Origin: an uncultured Lentisphaeraceae bacterium
Lineage (GTDB): Bacteria; Verrucomicrobiota; Kiritimatiellia; RFP12; DVOR01
Length of the DNA: 5,566 nt
Assembly (NCBI GenBank): GCA_937892925.1
Contig: CALBHX010000115.1
Location: 1-5,566, forward strand
Direction: 5' to 3'
The notes beneath the pieces were generated by a model. The model had not been told where the DNA came from and made no database searches. It saw only the letters and a list, made by a program, of their open reading frames with translations. Both the position numbers and the translations under genes were made by a program. Below, one piece after another: positions 1-5,566 of this stretch (position 1 is its first letter; every line of letters begins with the position of its first letter).

Positions 1-3000
1 GTTGTTTGGGTAGAAACCGACTCGCCTTCCCGTGAATGTCCTGCGTCAGCACTCCGTACGGGCGAAACGCCTGTATCTTTAATGCCGACAGATCATGTGA
101 CCCTGCGCGCCTCGGCATTTCGTCCCTTTGCCTCGCAAGCCTTTCAGGTGGATGCTACAACCAACAATACGATGCTCACAACCGAAGGTGCCTTGCGTTT
201 TCGTAACAACAATGCGCGCGTTCTTCTCGGGCAACCAGAAGCCCTCAACTTTGACAATGAATTCCCCTGTGCCATCTCTGCGTGGATTCGCCCGGAGAAG
301 AAGGACGGCGTTCGTAACATTGTCGCCCGGGGTTATATTTCTTCGCCTAAACGTGAACTGTATCTCCGTTTCAGTGGTGGCAATCTTCAGTTTGGTTGGT
401 GGTGTAACTCCGGAGAAGCACTTGCCTCTGCACCCTATACTCCAGCATTGGGGACATGGGCGCACGTGATGGGAGTCTTTGATGGCTCCACCTATATCCT
501 CTATATCAATGGTCAAGAAGTCGCTCGTAAGGCATCTAACCTGAAGCCTGTCGCTTTCAATAGCCCTTGGGCAATCGGCCGTCATCCCTCCTCCGCTCAA
601 CGTTACTACTATGGTGATATCGCTGAAGTTTCCTTCTATAAGGGAAATGTCGCACCCGAAGCGGTGATGCTTTTGGCTCAGAAACGCCACGAAGGCTACT
701 CTGAAGCAACCATCCGTGGGATTTGGTTGGCTGGAGATCGCCTCATCGGGCTGATGGATACGGCGCCGCCGGAATTGACTGTGCCAGCAGACAAGACGCT
801 TCCTGCGCCGCAAGATGACCTTTCGGTTGAAACACACGGCAGCGCGACTGCTAGCGATATTGCCTCTGAAAAGGTTATCATCACCCATCAAGATACGGGG
901 CCGGACTTTATTGAGACAGACGCAGGTACGCTCCGCTATCGCCTGTCGCGCACATGGGTTGCAGAAGATGCCGCTGGGTTGGAGACCGTCGCAACACAAA
1001 CCCTTGACCTTGCCGATACGACACCTCCCGAATTGGTGGTACCTGCCGATGTCGCTGTGTCCCAACGGCAAGGAATTGCCCCGGAAGTCACCGGAGAGGC
1101 GACTGCTACGGATAACTCCGGGATGGAGCCGACCATTGCGTGGTATGACACCGCCGACACGGCTTTAGGTCTTTCTTTGCGCTGGAGTACCACGGAAGCC
1201 TTGGCGCTATCCCCCTCACAAACGAAGGGATTGCTGATTGGGCAGAGCGATGTCTTGGACGAGCGTAAACCCTTCACGTTGACGGCAACCTTCTATCCCT
1301 CTGTAGACTTGCTCACAAGTAAGGGAGACTACACCCTCCTCTCGAAGGAGTATATTGTGGGACATGAAGTCATCTTCCGTATCGAAAATGGCAAGTACCA
1401 ATTCGGTTTCAATGTCAATGGGAACCATCTCGTTTCCTTTGCCATCCCCGAGGAGGATGTCGAGACCCAAGTCACACTGACCGGTGTCTATGATGGGGCG
1501 AAGATTCGCCTTTATCACCAAGGCATGCTTGTGGCGCAGGCGACACCTTCGGTTTCTCCCATTGCCTACACCGGCCGTTGGGCGGTGGGTTACAATCCCT
1601 CCTTCAGCAATCGTCAATTCTTGGGCGAAATCGTCGGCGCAGCATTGTGGCAACGCGCCCTCTCGCTGCGCGAGATCGCAGTGTTGGCCGCCGGAGGGTG
1701 TCATGCGCTCGCCACCATCGAAGCGGAAACGCCGATGGTGCGCTTGACGACGGGATTGTTGACCAAACATACTGAAACGCTCTCACCCACGACGGGTGGC
1801 GGAGTACCTTTGGGCAATCGGACTTTCCTTGACGAACGGCGCGGATGTACCTTCTCTGTGGCGCTCAAATCGGACGACTCCCTGAAGACGCGTAAAGGGC
1901 AAGCGACACTCATCTCTAAAGGGTATTCCAACGGGAATGAGGTCATCTTCCGTATCGAAAACGGGGCTTACCAATTTGGTTTTGCCCGAAGCGGGAAGGG
2001 AAAGTACATCATTTCTTATCCTATTCCCGACGAAGACTTCGAACGCTGGGTGGTGTTGACCGGCACCTTGGAAGGACGGCAATTGCGTCTTTATCGGGAT
2101 GGTGTTGAAATCGGACAACGTGTCGCCAGAGCCGACCCTGCGGATTATGATGCGCAATGGGTAATCGGTTACTGTCCCACGCTTGAAGGGCGAGAGTTTC
2201 AAGGAGAACTCCGCGACATCGCCATTTGGTCGCGGTCGTTGCCACCGCAAATGTGTGCGCTTATTGGGACGCTTTCACATGAGGACTTCGCCTCTCTTGG
2301 CGAAACTGATCCAGAACGTTTACGAACCATCACGCGCGAATGGGTGGCAACCGATCCCTTTGGTAATACAACCACTGGCACGCAAACCATCACGGTCTCT
2401 GGTTCCTACCTCGACCGCGATAGGGATGGACTCTGCGATGTCCTCGAATTGGAGACCTACACTACGAATCCTGATGCAGAGGATACCGATGGGGATACGC
2501 TTTTAGATGCTGACGAAGTCTTGGAGTATGGCACGAATCCCTGTCTTGCGGATACCGATGGCGACCGTCTTCCGGATGCGTGGGAATTGCAGTACGACTT
2601 TAACCCGTGCCGTTCGGGTGAAACCTATCAAGATCCTGATGGCGATGGACTCGCTAATGTTTCGGAGTGGCAAGCGGGTACCCATCCGCGCGTGACGGAT
2701 ACCGATGGCGATGGACTCAATGACAGTTTGGAAGTCCTCTCGGCGCACTCAAACCCGTTGGCGGTAGACATCGATGTCTCCGCACCAGAACAGCAAGGTG
2801 AGGTGACTGATGGTATCGCTTGTATGGGGTTCTCTGGTACATGGGCGACCTCCGGTAGTATCCTCTATGCGCGAGAGCGTTCGGGTACCTTGACCTATCG
2901 TTTGCCCGTCCCCTCGCCGGTACCACAGGTTTTGGCGGTCAAGGTTGAGCAAAACAATGAACTCACCGAACAGGCGACCTTTGAGTTGTCGCTGAAGATA

Positions 3001-4302
3001 GATGGTCTCTTTATTGCCCGCTTCCCCGTGATGGCTCCGAAGGGGGCGCCCACCGAAGCTCTCTTCTTCCTGCCGCTTTTGGAGCCCGGTGAACACACCT
3101 TCACGTTGGCATGGCACAACCGGAAGGCCAATAGCTTCCTCGCGGTGCATGGGTTGCGCTTCCTTAACGTAGGTGGTCCGGATGCCAATGGCAATAGTCG
3201 CCCCGACTGGCAGGATGTCCGTGCCGAAAACGTAACGACTGTCGCGCCGTTACCGGAGACAAGTTTTGTGTCGCCGGTCTGCATTGAGGGCACAGACCTG
3301 TGGCGCGATGTCTTGGAGATTCGTGCGACTTATCCCGAGGTGGATGAGGCGGGCTCTCCCGTGGAGGAACTCGTTCCCGTCACCGAGACCATCGGAGAGG
3401 GGTTCTATGCCGACATTCCCCTGTCGGAATCGGGCGAAGCCGTCACCTTGACGCTGGATGACCGCCGACAGGTACACAGTTTCCCTGTTGCGTGGGCGAC
3501 TTTTGACGTTACCGCCGGTTTGACGGAGGAGGCTCCGTTCCCCTTACGTAAGGATGATGCATTGCGCCTCTCTGGTGGCGAGGGCGATCAAGTGGTGTTG
3601 ACCATTCAGAAGGCGACGGCGGACGATGATTGGGCAGTTGAGACAAATCTTGTTGCCGAAGTCGCGGTGCCTTATGTCTTTGAGGAAGCAGGGCTTTATC
3701 AAGTCATTGCTGAAGACCCGATGGATGGAAGGATCAAAGGTGCCTCCACCTTTGAGGTGACCGAATCGCGTTTCCCGCAGGAGGTGATCGCGTTGTGGAG
3801 TGGCAAGGCGCGCATGGTGGAGTGTCCGAATCTGGCTCAAACGGCCGTGTTGGATTATGACGCGGCAATGAATATCTCAGCCGAACCGCGCACCGCTGGT
3901 GGTGTCACGCTTTCGTTGGATGCCCAGCTTGACCGCAATTATGGCATGGTCTCGCGTTTGGGCGAAGAAGGCCCCGTTTTGGATGCCGCGCAGGTACGTC
4001 CGGTGTGGGGTGACAATGGTAGTTACTACCGCGTCTTGAATCACTATTCTGATGGTTCGCAGTTGACCGAGGTCGTCTTGCAACTCGGTGCGGTGCCTCC
4101 GGGCGTAACGGTTAAACTGGAAATCTTCGTTGCGGGCGTGACTTTTGAAGACGGTACGCGCATGAAGACCTTGACCGCCGAAGACTTCGACGAGTACGGT
4201 GTCTGCCGCGTCAAATTTATACGTGGCGCGAACGTAAAGACCTCTATTTGCCATCGTACCTACATTTACCAAGATGGGCAATTGCTGGGCTCCAATAAGT
4301 AA
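1..4302 (+). CDS. Large extracellular LamG/HYR/TSP3-repeat protein, 5'-partial
   Basis: The frame is open from base 1 to a TAA at 4300-4302, giving 1433 visible residues. An ATG at 82 exists, but it has no Shine-Dalgarno sequence, no signal peptide follows it, and the frame stays open upstream, so the true start is probably before the window. Visible layout by residue: LamG1 about 58-230; HYR-like domain 253-338; first half of a second HYR-like domain 339-388; LamG2 about 389-566; LamG3 about 579-759; second half of the HYR-like domain 768-801; five TSP3-like calcium loops 805-925; a beta-rich module about 926-1058; a lone calcium-loop-like motif at 1061-1069; and unrecognised beta-rich sequence to the end. 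LamG folds usually bind glycans or proteins, HYR domains are Ig-like adhesion modules, and TSP3 repeats are rigid calcium-binding spacers. I see no enzyme motif, transmembrane helix, sorting signal or C-terminal anchor. A surface adhesin or secreted scaffold is inferred. It is probably cotranscribed with the RHS gene 14 bases downstream. Confidence 0.9.
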   Translation, partial: VVWVETDSPSRECPASALRTGETPVSLMPTDHVTLRASAFRPFASQAFQVDATTNNTMLTTEGALRFRNNNARVLLGQPEALNFDNEFPCAISAWIRPEKKDGVRNIVARGYISSPKRELYLRFSGGNLQFGWWCNSGEALASAPYTPALGTWAHVMGVFDGSTYILYINGQEVARKASNLKPVAFNSPWAIGRHPSSAQRYYYGDIAEVSFYKGNVAPEAVMLLAQKRHEGYSEATIRGIWLAGDRLIGLMDTAPPELTVPADKTLPAPQDDLSVETHGSATASDIASEKVIITHQDTGPDFIETDAGTLRYRLSRTWVAEDAAGLETVATQTLDLADTTPPELVVPADVAVSQRQGIAPEVTGEATATDNSGMEPTIAWYDTADTALGLSLRWSTTEALALSPSQTKGLLIGQSDVLDERKPFTLTATFYPSVDLLTSKGDYTLLSKEYIVGHEVIFRIENGKYQFGFNVNGNHLVSFAIPEEDVETQVTLTGVYDGAKIRLYHQGMLVAQATPSVSPIAYTGRWAVGYNPSFSNRQFLGEIVGAALWQRALSLREIAVLAAGGCHALATIEAETPMVRLTTGLLTKHTETLSPTTGGGVPLGNRTFLDERRGCTFSVALKSDDSLKTRKGQATLISKGYSNGNEVIFRIENGAYQFGFARSGKGKYIISYPIPDEDFERWVVLTGTLEGRQLRLYRDGVEIGQRVARADPADYDAQWVIGYCPTLEGREFQGELRDIAIWSRSLPPQMCALIGTLSHEDFASLGETDPERLRTITREWVATDPFGNTTTGTQTITVSGSYLDRDRDGLCDVLELETYTTNPDAEDTDGDTLLDADEVLEYGTNPCLADTDGDRLPDAWELQYDFNPCRSGETYQDPDGDGLANVSEWQAGTHPRVTDTDGDGLNDSLEVLSAHSNPLAVDIDVSAPEQQGEVTDGIACMGFSGTWATSGSILYARERSGTLTYRLPVPSPVPQVLAVKVEQNNELTEQATFELSLKIDGLFIARFPVMAPKGAPTEALFFLPLLEPGEHTFTLAWHNRKANSFLAVHGLRFLNVGGPDANGNSRPDWQDVRAENVTTVAPLPETSFVSPVCIEGTDLWRDVLEIRATYPEVDEAGSPVEELVPVTETIGEGFYADIPLSESGEAVTLTLDDRRQVHSFPVAWATFDVTAGLTEEAPFPLRKDDALRLSGGEGDQVVLTIQKATADDDWAVETNLVAEVAVPYVFEEAGLYQVIAEDPMDGRIKGASTFEVTESRFPQEVIALWSGKARMVECPNLAQTAVLDYDAAMNISAEPRTAGGVTLSLDAQLDRNYGMVSRLGEEGPVLDAAQVRPVWGDNGSYYRVLNHYSDGSQLTEVVLQLGAVPPGVTVKLEIFVAGVTFEDGTRMKTLTAEDFDEYGVCRVKFIRGANVKTSICHRTYIYQDGQLLGSNK
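57..75 (+). repeat. REP-like short palindrome inside the open frame
   Basis: The sequence TACGGGCG-AAA-CGCCTGTA forms an 8-bp stem with one G-T wobble (60/72) around a 3-base loop. In the open frame it translates as part of RTGETPV. From memory, the core GGGCGAGACGCCCG and the peptides RTGETPV and GETPAPP are typical of dispersed palindromic repeats in Planctomycetes, Verrucomicrobia and Lentisphaerae genomes. The hairpin is seen directly; membership of a dispersed family is inferred. Bases 20-56 (peptide about DSPSRECPASAL) may belong to the same repeat unit. There is no T-run after the stem, so it is not a convincing terminator. Confidence 0.5.
172..690 (+). other. LamG domain 1 (concanavalin A-like)
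   Basis: About 173 residues with the strand pattern of LamG/laminin G-like jelly-roll domains: a core AISAWIRP strand, then LYLRFSGGNLQFGWW, then WAHVMGVFDGSTYILYINGQEVA, and a final GDIAEVSFYKGNVAPEAV. The 'W-x-H-V-x-G-V-x-D-G' followed by 'Y-I-N-G' pattern is the usual LamG_3 signature. It is clearly related to, but more diverged than, the two LamG copies further on. Ligand unknown; glycan or protein binding is usual for the fold. Confidence 0.85.
757..1014 (+). other. HYR-like (hyalin repeat, Ig-fold) domain 1, complete
   Basis: 86 residues beginning DTAPPELTVPAD and ending RTWVAEDAAGLETVATQTLDLA, directly followed by the next DTTPPEL. This matches the HYR scheme of 'DTxPPxL..PAD', a central 'G.ATA.D' strand, and 'TW.A.D..G....TQT..V' at the end. 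The usual cysteines of many HYR domains are absent. HYR domains occur in bacterial surface proteins as Ig-like adhesion or spacer modules. Confidence 0.7.
1015..1164 (+). other. HYR-like domain 2, N-terminal half
   Basis: 50 residues from DTTPPELVVPADV through GEATATDNSG to IAWYDTADTA align over their length with the first 52 residues of the preceding complete HYR-like domain. The expected second half (the TW-A-D-G strand) does not follow. LamG2 starts instead, and the missing half appears at 2302-2403. Confidence 0.65.
1165..1698 (+). other. LamG domain 2
   Basis: About 178 residues with the LamG strand order: FTLTATFYP, then VIFRIENGKYQFGFNVNG, then VTLTGVYDGAKIRLYHQGMLVA, then AVGYNPS and FLGEIVGAALWQRALSLREI. 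It is closely similar to LamG3 in protein and DNA. It lies between the two halves of an HYR-like domain. Confidence 0.85.
1369..1961 (+). repeat. DNA-level direct repeat between LamG2 and LamG3
   Basis: GTCATCTTCCGTATCGAAAA occurs exactly at 1369-1388 and again at 1942-1961, a shift of 573 bases (191 codons). Further along, the GYNPS and GYCPT strands are 579 bases apart, so the copies differ by a two-codon indel between these points. The copies are otherwise clearly diverged. They look like a within-gene tandem duplication. Confidence 0.7.
1735..2277 (+). other. LamG domain 3
   Basis: About 181 residues repeating LamG2 motif for motif: VIFRIENGAYQFGFARSG, then VVLTGTLEGRQLRLYRDGVEIG, then VIGYCPTLEGREFQGELRDIAIWSRSL. 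A 13-residue linker (GCHALATIEAETP) separates it from LamG2. It is followed by the second half of the interrupted HYR-like domain. Confidence 0.85.
2302..2403 (+). other. HYR-like domain 2, C-terminal half
   Basis: 34 residues, ETDPERLRTI through REWVATDPFGN to GTQTITVSG, align without a gap to the last 34 residues of the complete HYR-like domain (ETDAGTLRYR through RTWVAEDAAGL to ATQTLDLA). Added to the 50-residue half at 1015-1164 this gives 84 residues against 86 for the complete domain. Confidence 0.65.
2413..2775 (+). repeat. Five bacterial TSP3-like calcium-binding repeats
   Basis: Acidic loops begin at 2413 (DRDRDGLCD), 2482 (DTDGDTLLD), 2551 (DTDGDRLPD), 2632 (DPDGDGLAN) and 2698 (DTDGDGLND), with spacings of 23, 23, 27 and 22 residues. 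Each is followed by an E-L/E-V helix start and, in most, an NP turn, the pattern of bacterial thrombospondin type 3 repeats. Such repeats bind calcium and stiffen exported proteins. This supports an extracellular location for the protein. Confidence 0.9.
2776..3174 (+). other. Beta-rich module after the TSP3 repeats, possibly carbohydrate-binding
   Basis: About 133 residues alternating beta strands: GTLTYRLPVP, then ATFELSLKIDGLFIARFPV, then GEHTFTLAWHN, and SFLAVHGLRFLNV at the end. The order and the closing 'G-x-H-T-F-T-L' and 'L-x-V-x-x-L-x-F' strands resemble CBM6/CBM35-type beta sandwiches. I cannot identify binding residues, so this is only a suggestion. Confidence 0.35.
3181..3207 (+). 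other. Isolated calcium-loop-like motif
   Basis: DANGNSRPD followed by WQD has the D-x-N-G-N-x-x-x-D spacing of a TSP3-like or EF-hand-like loop, but stands about 160 residues after the main array. It may be a displaced last repeat of that array. Confidence 0.5.
3217..4299 (+). other. Unrecognised beta-rich C-terminal region of gene 1
   Basis: About 360 residues without a motif I can name. Strand-rich segments such as LRLSGGEGDQVVLTIQKA and a YVFEEAGLYQVIAED stretch suggest one or two Ig-like domains, ending about residue 1255. A last block begins FPQEVIALWSGKARMVECP and runs to the stop with IFVAGVTFEDGTRM near the end. There is no hydrophobic tail, LPXTG, PEP-CTERM or type IX-type signal, so how the protein is retained or released is unclear. 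Confidence 0.4.
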
Positions 4303-4303
4303 C

Positions 4304-4309
4304 GAAGGG
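4304..4309 (+). promoter_or_regulatory. Ribosome-binding site of the RHS gene
   Basis: GAAGGG lies between the TAA of the upstream gene and the ATG at 4317, leaving a 7-base spacer. It is a good partial match to the Shine-Dalgarno consensus and fixes the start of the RHS gene. With only 14 bases between the genes there is no room for an independent promoter or terminator, so cotranscription is likely. Confidence 0.7.
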
Positions 4310-4316
4310 TGTGTGA

Positions 4317-4373
4317 ATGAAAATCCAATGGGTTACCATAGGTGCCACTCTTCTTTGCGGGGTGATTTACGCC
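4317..4373 (+). other. Sec signal peptide of the RHS protein
   Basis: Residues 1-19 (MKIQWVTIGATLLCGVIYA) have a short positively charged start, a hydrophobic core and a small residue at -1, with Ile at -3. Cleavage by signal peptidase I after Ala19 is the best reading. Cys14 is preceded by Leu-Leu rather than a small residue, so it is a poor lipobox. Confidence 0.8.
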
Positions 4374-5566
4374 GATATGTTTCGGAATCCTCCGTGCAAA
4401 ACGGATAATGGGCAAAACGCTGTCAACACATGTGAACAGTGCCCGCAGGATGGTGCGGACAATGGGTGTGTCCATATTCAGATTAATATTGGGAAGACCT
4501 CCGTACTGTCAGATCGTCGCACCTGCCAACTGAAGATTTTCGAGACTGCGGCATCGTCCTCTATTTTCACACCGGAGTCGTTGAACTTCGTGATGGGATA
4601 TACATTTTCGCATTTGGGAGGTGACCGAACGGATAAGAATGTGCCGGACGAGGTTATCTTTTGCAATCAGTTGGGAGCACGTCTGCACTTCCGCTTCAAA
4701 AATGGTGAATCGCTCGCAGTGATGGAGGCGGCGAGTACCGCCATCAGCACAGAGCGGTTGCAGATGGTGGATGCGGAGGGTTGGGCGACCACGGAAGATC
4801 CTGCGTATTATGATTTGTATCCAGGAGATGGAACGGTATGGCGTTTTTATGCCACGAATATCACGGGGAAGTTGGGCGACTTGGTCTCGTTTACGGATGC
4901 GCGGGGACGCGTGGTTACGGCGGAGGACTTTGGGATTGATGTCATTCGCACGCGGAGCGGCCTGCTTCGGCAAGTGCTCACCGCTACACGGTTGGCGGAT
5001 ATTGTCATGCAGAATGACCACACGTATACCATCACCGTTTATCCATTCACCCAAAAGCCGGAGATGGAGGACGGGCTGTATGTCCTCCCGAACGTGACAC
5101 CTATGGAGTCGTGGCGCATTGAACGCGAGGGAGATAATGCTTGCCTCCTGTTGGCGACGCACCGCAAGGGAAATGGGGATGAAAAGGTTTATCGTTATCA
5201 ATACGTGCCGGATGTCGAGGATTGGACGCTGACGCGCCCGAATGGGTTGGTGGAGGAAAAGTCCTTCTACTCCGGGGATGATGACAATGGCGTACAGATT
5301 GCCATCAAGAAGAGCGCGGACGGGCAGACGATTTATTCTCAAAAAGCCTTTTACTTCCAGGATTACGGCTGGAATGTCGGTGCGGTCGCTGTAAAGGAGA
5401 CCTTGGGGACGGATGCGAGCGGGAAGCGTGTCACGGAATGGGATTACTTCCTTTCCGGGGAGAACAAAGGCAAAATCAAGGAAAAGCGCGATTGGCGCGG
5501 AAACCGATTCGTCTATGCGTATGACGCGAAGGGACGGTTGACGAAGGAAACAAATACGGCTGTTGG
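4317..5566 (+). CDS. Exported RHS/YD-repeat protein, N-terminal part (3'-partial)
   Basis: The frame is open from the ATG at 4317 to the window edge, 416 complete codons with no stop. The start is supported by GAAGGG at 4304-4309 with a 7-base spacer, and by a Sec signal peptide directly after it (Lys2, hydrophobic residues 5-18, likely cleavage after Ala19). The mature N-terminus has cysteines at 27, 39, 42, 51 and 70. A long beta-rich region follows, including an aromatic stretch at residues 150-177 (GWATTEDPAYYDLYPGDG). RHS-like strand pairs appear from about residue 290, and a textbook YD repeat sits at 395-413 (GNRFVYAYDAKGRLTKETN). RHS proteins form large beta-cocoon shells, often enclosing a variable C-terminal toxin, with an RHS core motif near the end. 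None of that C-terminal part is in view, so a toxin role cannot be claimed. The signal peptide points to Sec export rather than type VI secretion delivery. A long antisense frame overlaps it, but the RHS reading is much better supported. Confidence 0.9.
   Translation, partial: MKIQWVTIGATLLCGVIYADMFRNPPCKTDNGQNAVNTCEQCPQDGADNGCVHIQINIGKTSVLSDRRTCQLKIFETAASSSIFTPESLNFVMGYTFSHLGGDRTDKNVPDEVIFCNQLGARLHFRFKNGESLAVMEAASTAISTERLQMVDAEGWATTEDPAYYDLYPGDGTVWRFYATNITGKLGDLVSFTDARGRVVTAEDFGIDVIRTRSGLLRQVLTATRLADIVMQNDHTYTITVYPFTQKPEMEDGLYVLPNVTPMESWRIEREGDNACLLLATHRKGNGDEKVYRYQYVPDVEDWTLTRPNGLVEEKSFYSGDDDNGVQIAIKKSADGQTIYSQKAFYFQDYGWNVGAVAVKETLGTDASGKRVTEWDYFLSGENKGKIKEKRDWRGNRFVYAYDAKGRLTKETNTAV

Noticed and set aside
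57..75. Hairpin as an intrinsic terminator
   Set aside because: Only TCTTT follows rather than a T-run, and the stem lies within an open frame.
82..84. ATG as the start of gene 1
   Set aside because: No Shine-Dalgarno sequence precedes it, no signal peptide follows, and the frame is open to base 1. An upstream start is preferred, though the REP-like repeat just before it leaves some doubt.
79..1071. Long antisense open frame (330 codons) opposite LamG1 and HYR1
   Set aside because: The product is Cys/Arg-rich without domain structure, whereas the sense strand encodes clear LamG and HYR-like domains. It is a shadow of codon usage.
4299..4319. Frameshift joining the two genes into one protein
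   Set aside because: The second frame has its own ATG, ribosome-binding site and signal peptide, so these are two genes.
4356..4358. Cys14 of the RHS protein as a lipoprotein lipobox cysteine
   Set aside because: The preceding residues are Thr-Leu-Leu. Leu at -1 is not acceptable for signal peptidase II, and Ala19 gives a better standard cleavage site.
4168..4953. Shared TAEDF peptide in the gene 1 C-terminus and the RHS protein
   Set aside because: The match is five residues with a weak resemblance after it, too short to claim homology.
4509..5342. Long antisense open frame (277 codons) opposite the RHS gene
   Set aside because: Its translation is rich in Arg, His and Ile with no recognisable domain, and no ribosome-binding site was evident. 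The sense frame has a signal peptide, a ribosome-binding site and a YD repeat.

Overview
The window holds two co-directional, tightly spaced genes on the + strand, and both run off an edge of the window. Both look like large exported, multi-domain surface or secreted proteins. There is no tRNA, rRNA, CRISPR array, transposase or intrinsic terminator that I can support, and coding sequence fills the window except for 14 bases at 4303-4316.

Gene 1 (1-4302, 5' end missing, 1433 codons visible) is a modular extracellular protein. In order it has: a LamG/concanavalin A-like domain; a complete HYR-like (hyalin-repeat, Ig-fold) domain; a second HYR-like domain that appears to be cut in two by two further LamG domains; five bacterial thrombospondin type 3 (TSP3-like) calcium-loop repeats; a beta-rich, possibly carbohydrate-binding module; a sixth, isolated calcium-loop-like motif; and about 360 residues of beta-rich C-terminal sequence that I do not recognise. 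No catalytic motif was seen. Adhesion, glycan binding or scaffolding is the most reasonable inference.

Gene 2 (4317-5566, 3' end missing, 416 codons visible) starts 14 bases after the stop of gene 1, behind a GAAGGG ribosome-binding site, and begins with a clear Sec signal peptide. Its mature N-terminus is cysteine-rich. A long beta-rich region follows, and just before the window edge comes the first recognisable YD/RHS repeat (residues 395-413). It is therefore the N-terminal part of an RHS/YD-repeat protein. The part that would reveal a toxin or other variable C-terminal domain lies outside the window.

The spacing suggests one operon, so the LamG/HYR/TSP3 protein and the RHS protein may be a functional pair at the cell surface, but that is inference. 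Domain style (LamG, HYR and TSP3 together with a signal-peptide RHS protein) and a REP-like palindrome at 57-75, which reads as RTGETPV in the open frame, suggest a bacterium of the Planctomycetes-Verrucomicrobia-Lentisphaerae/Kiritimatiellota group. This assignment rests on memory of family style, not on a search. Base composition looks only slightly GC-rich and similar in the two genes, with no obvious sign of recent transfer.
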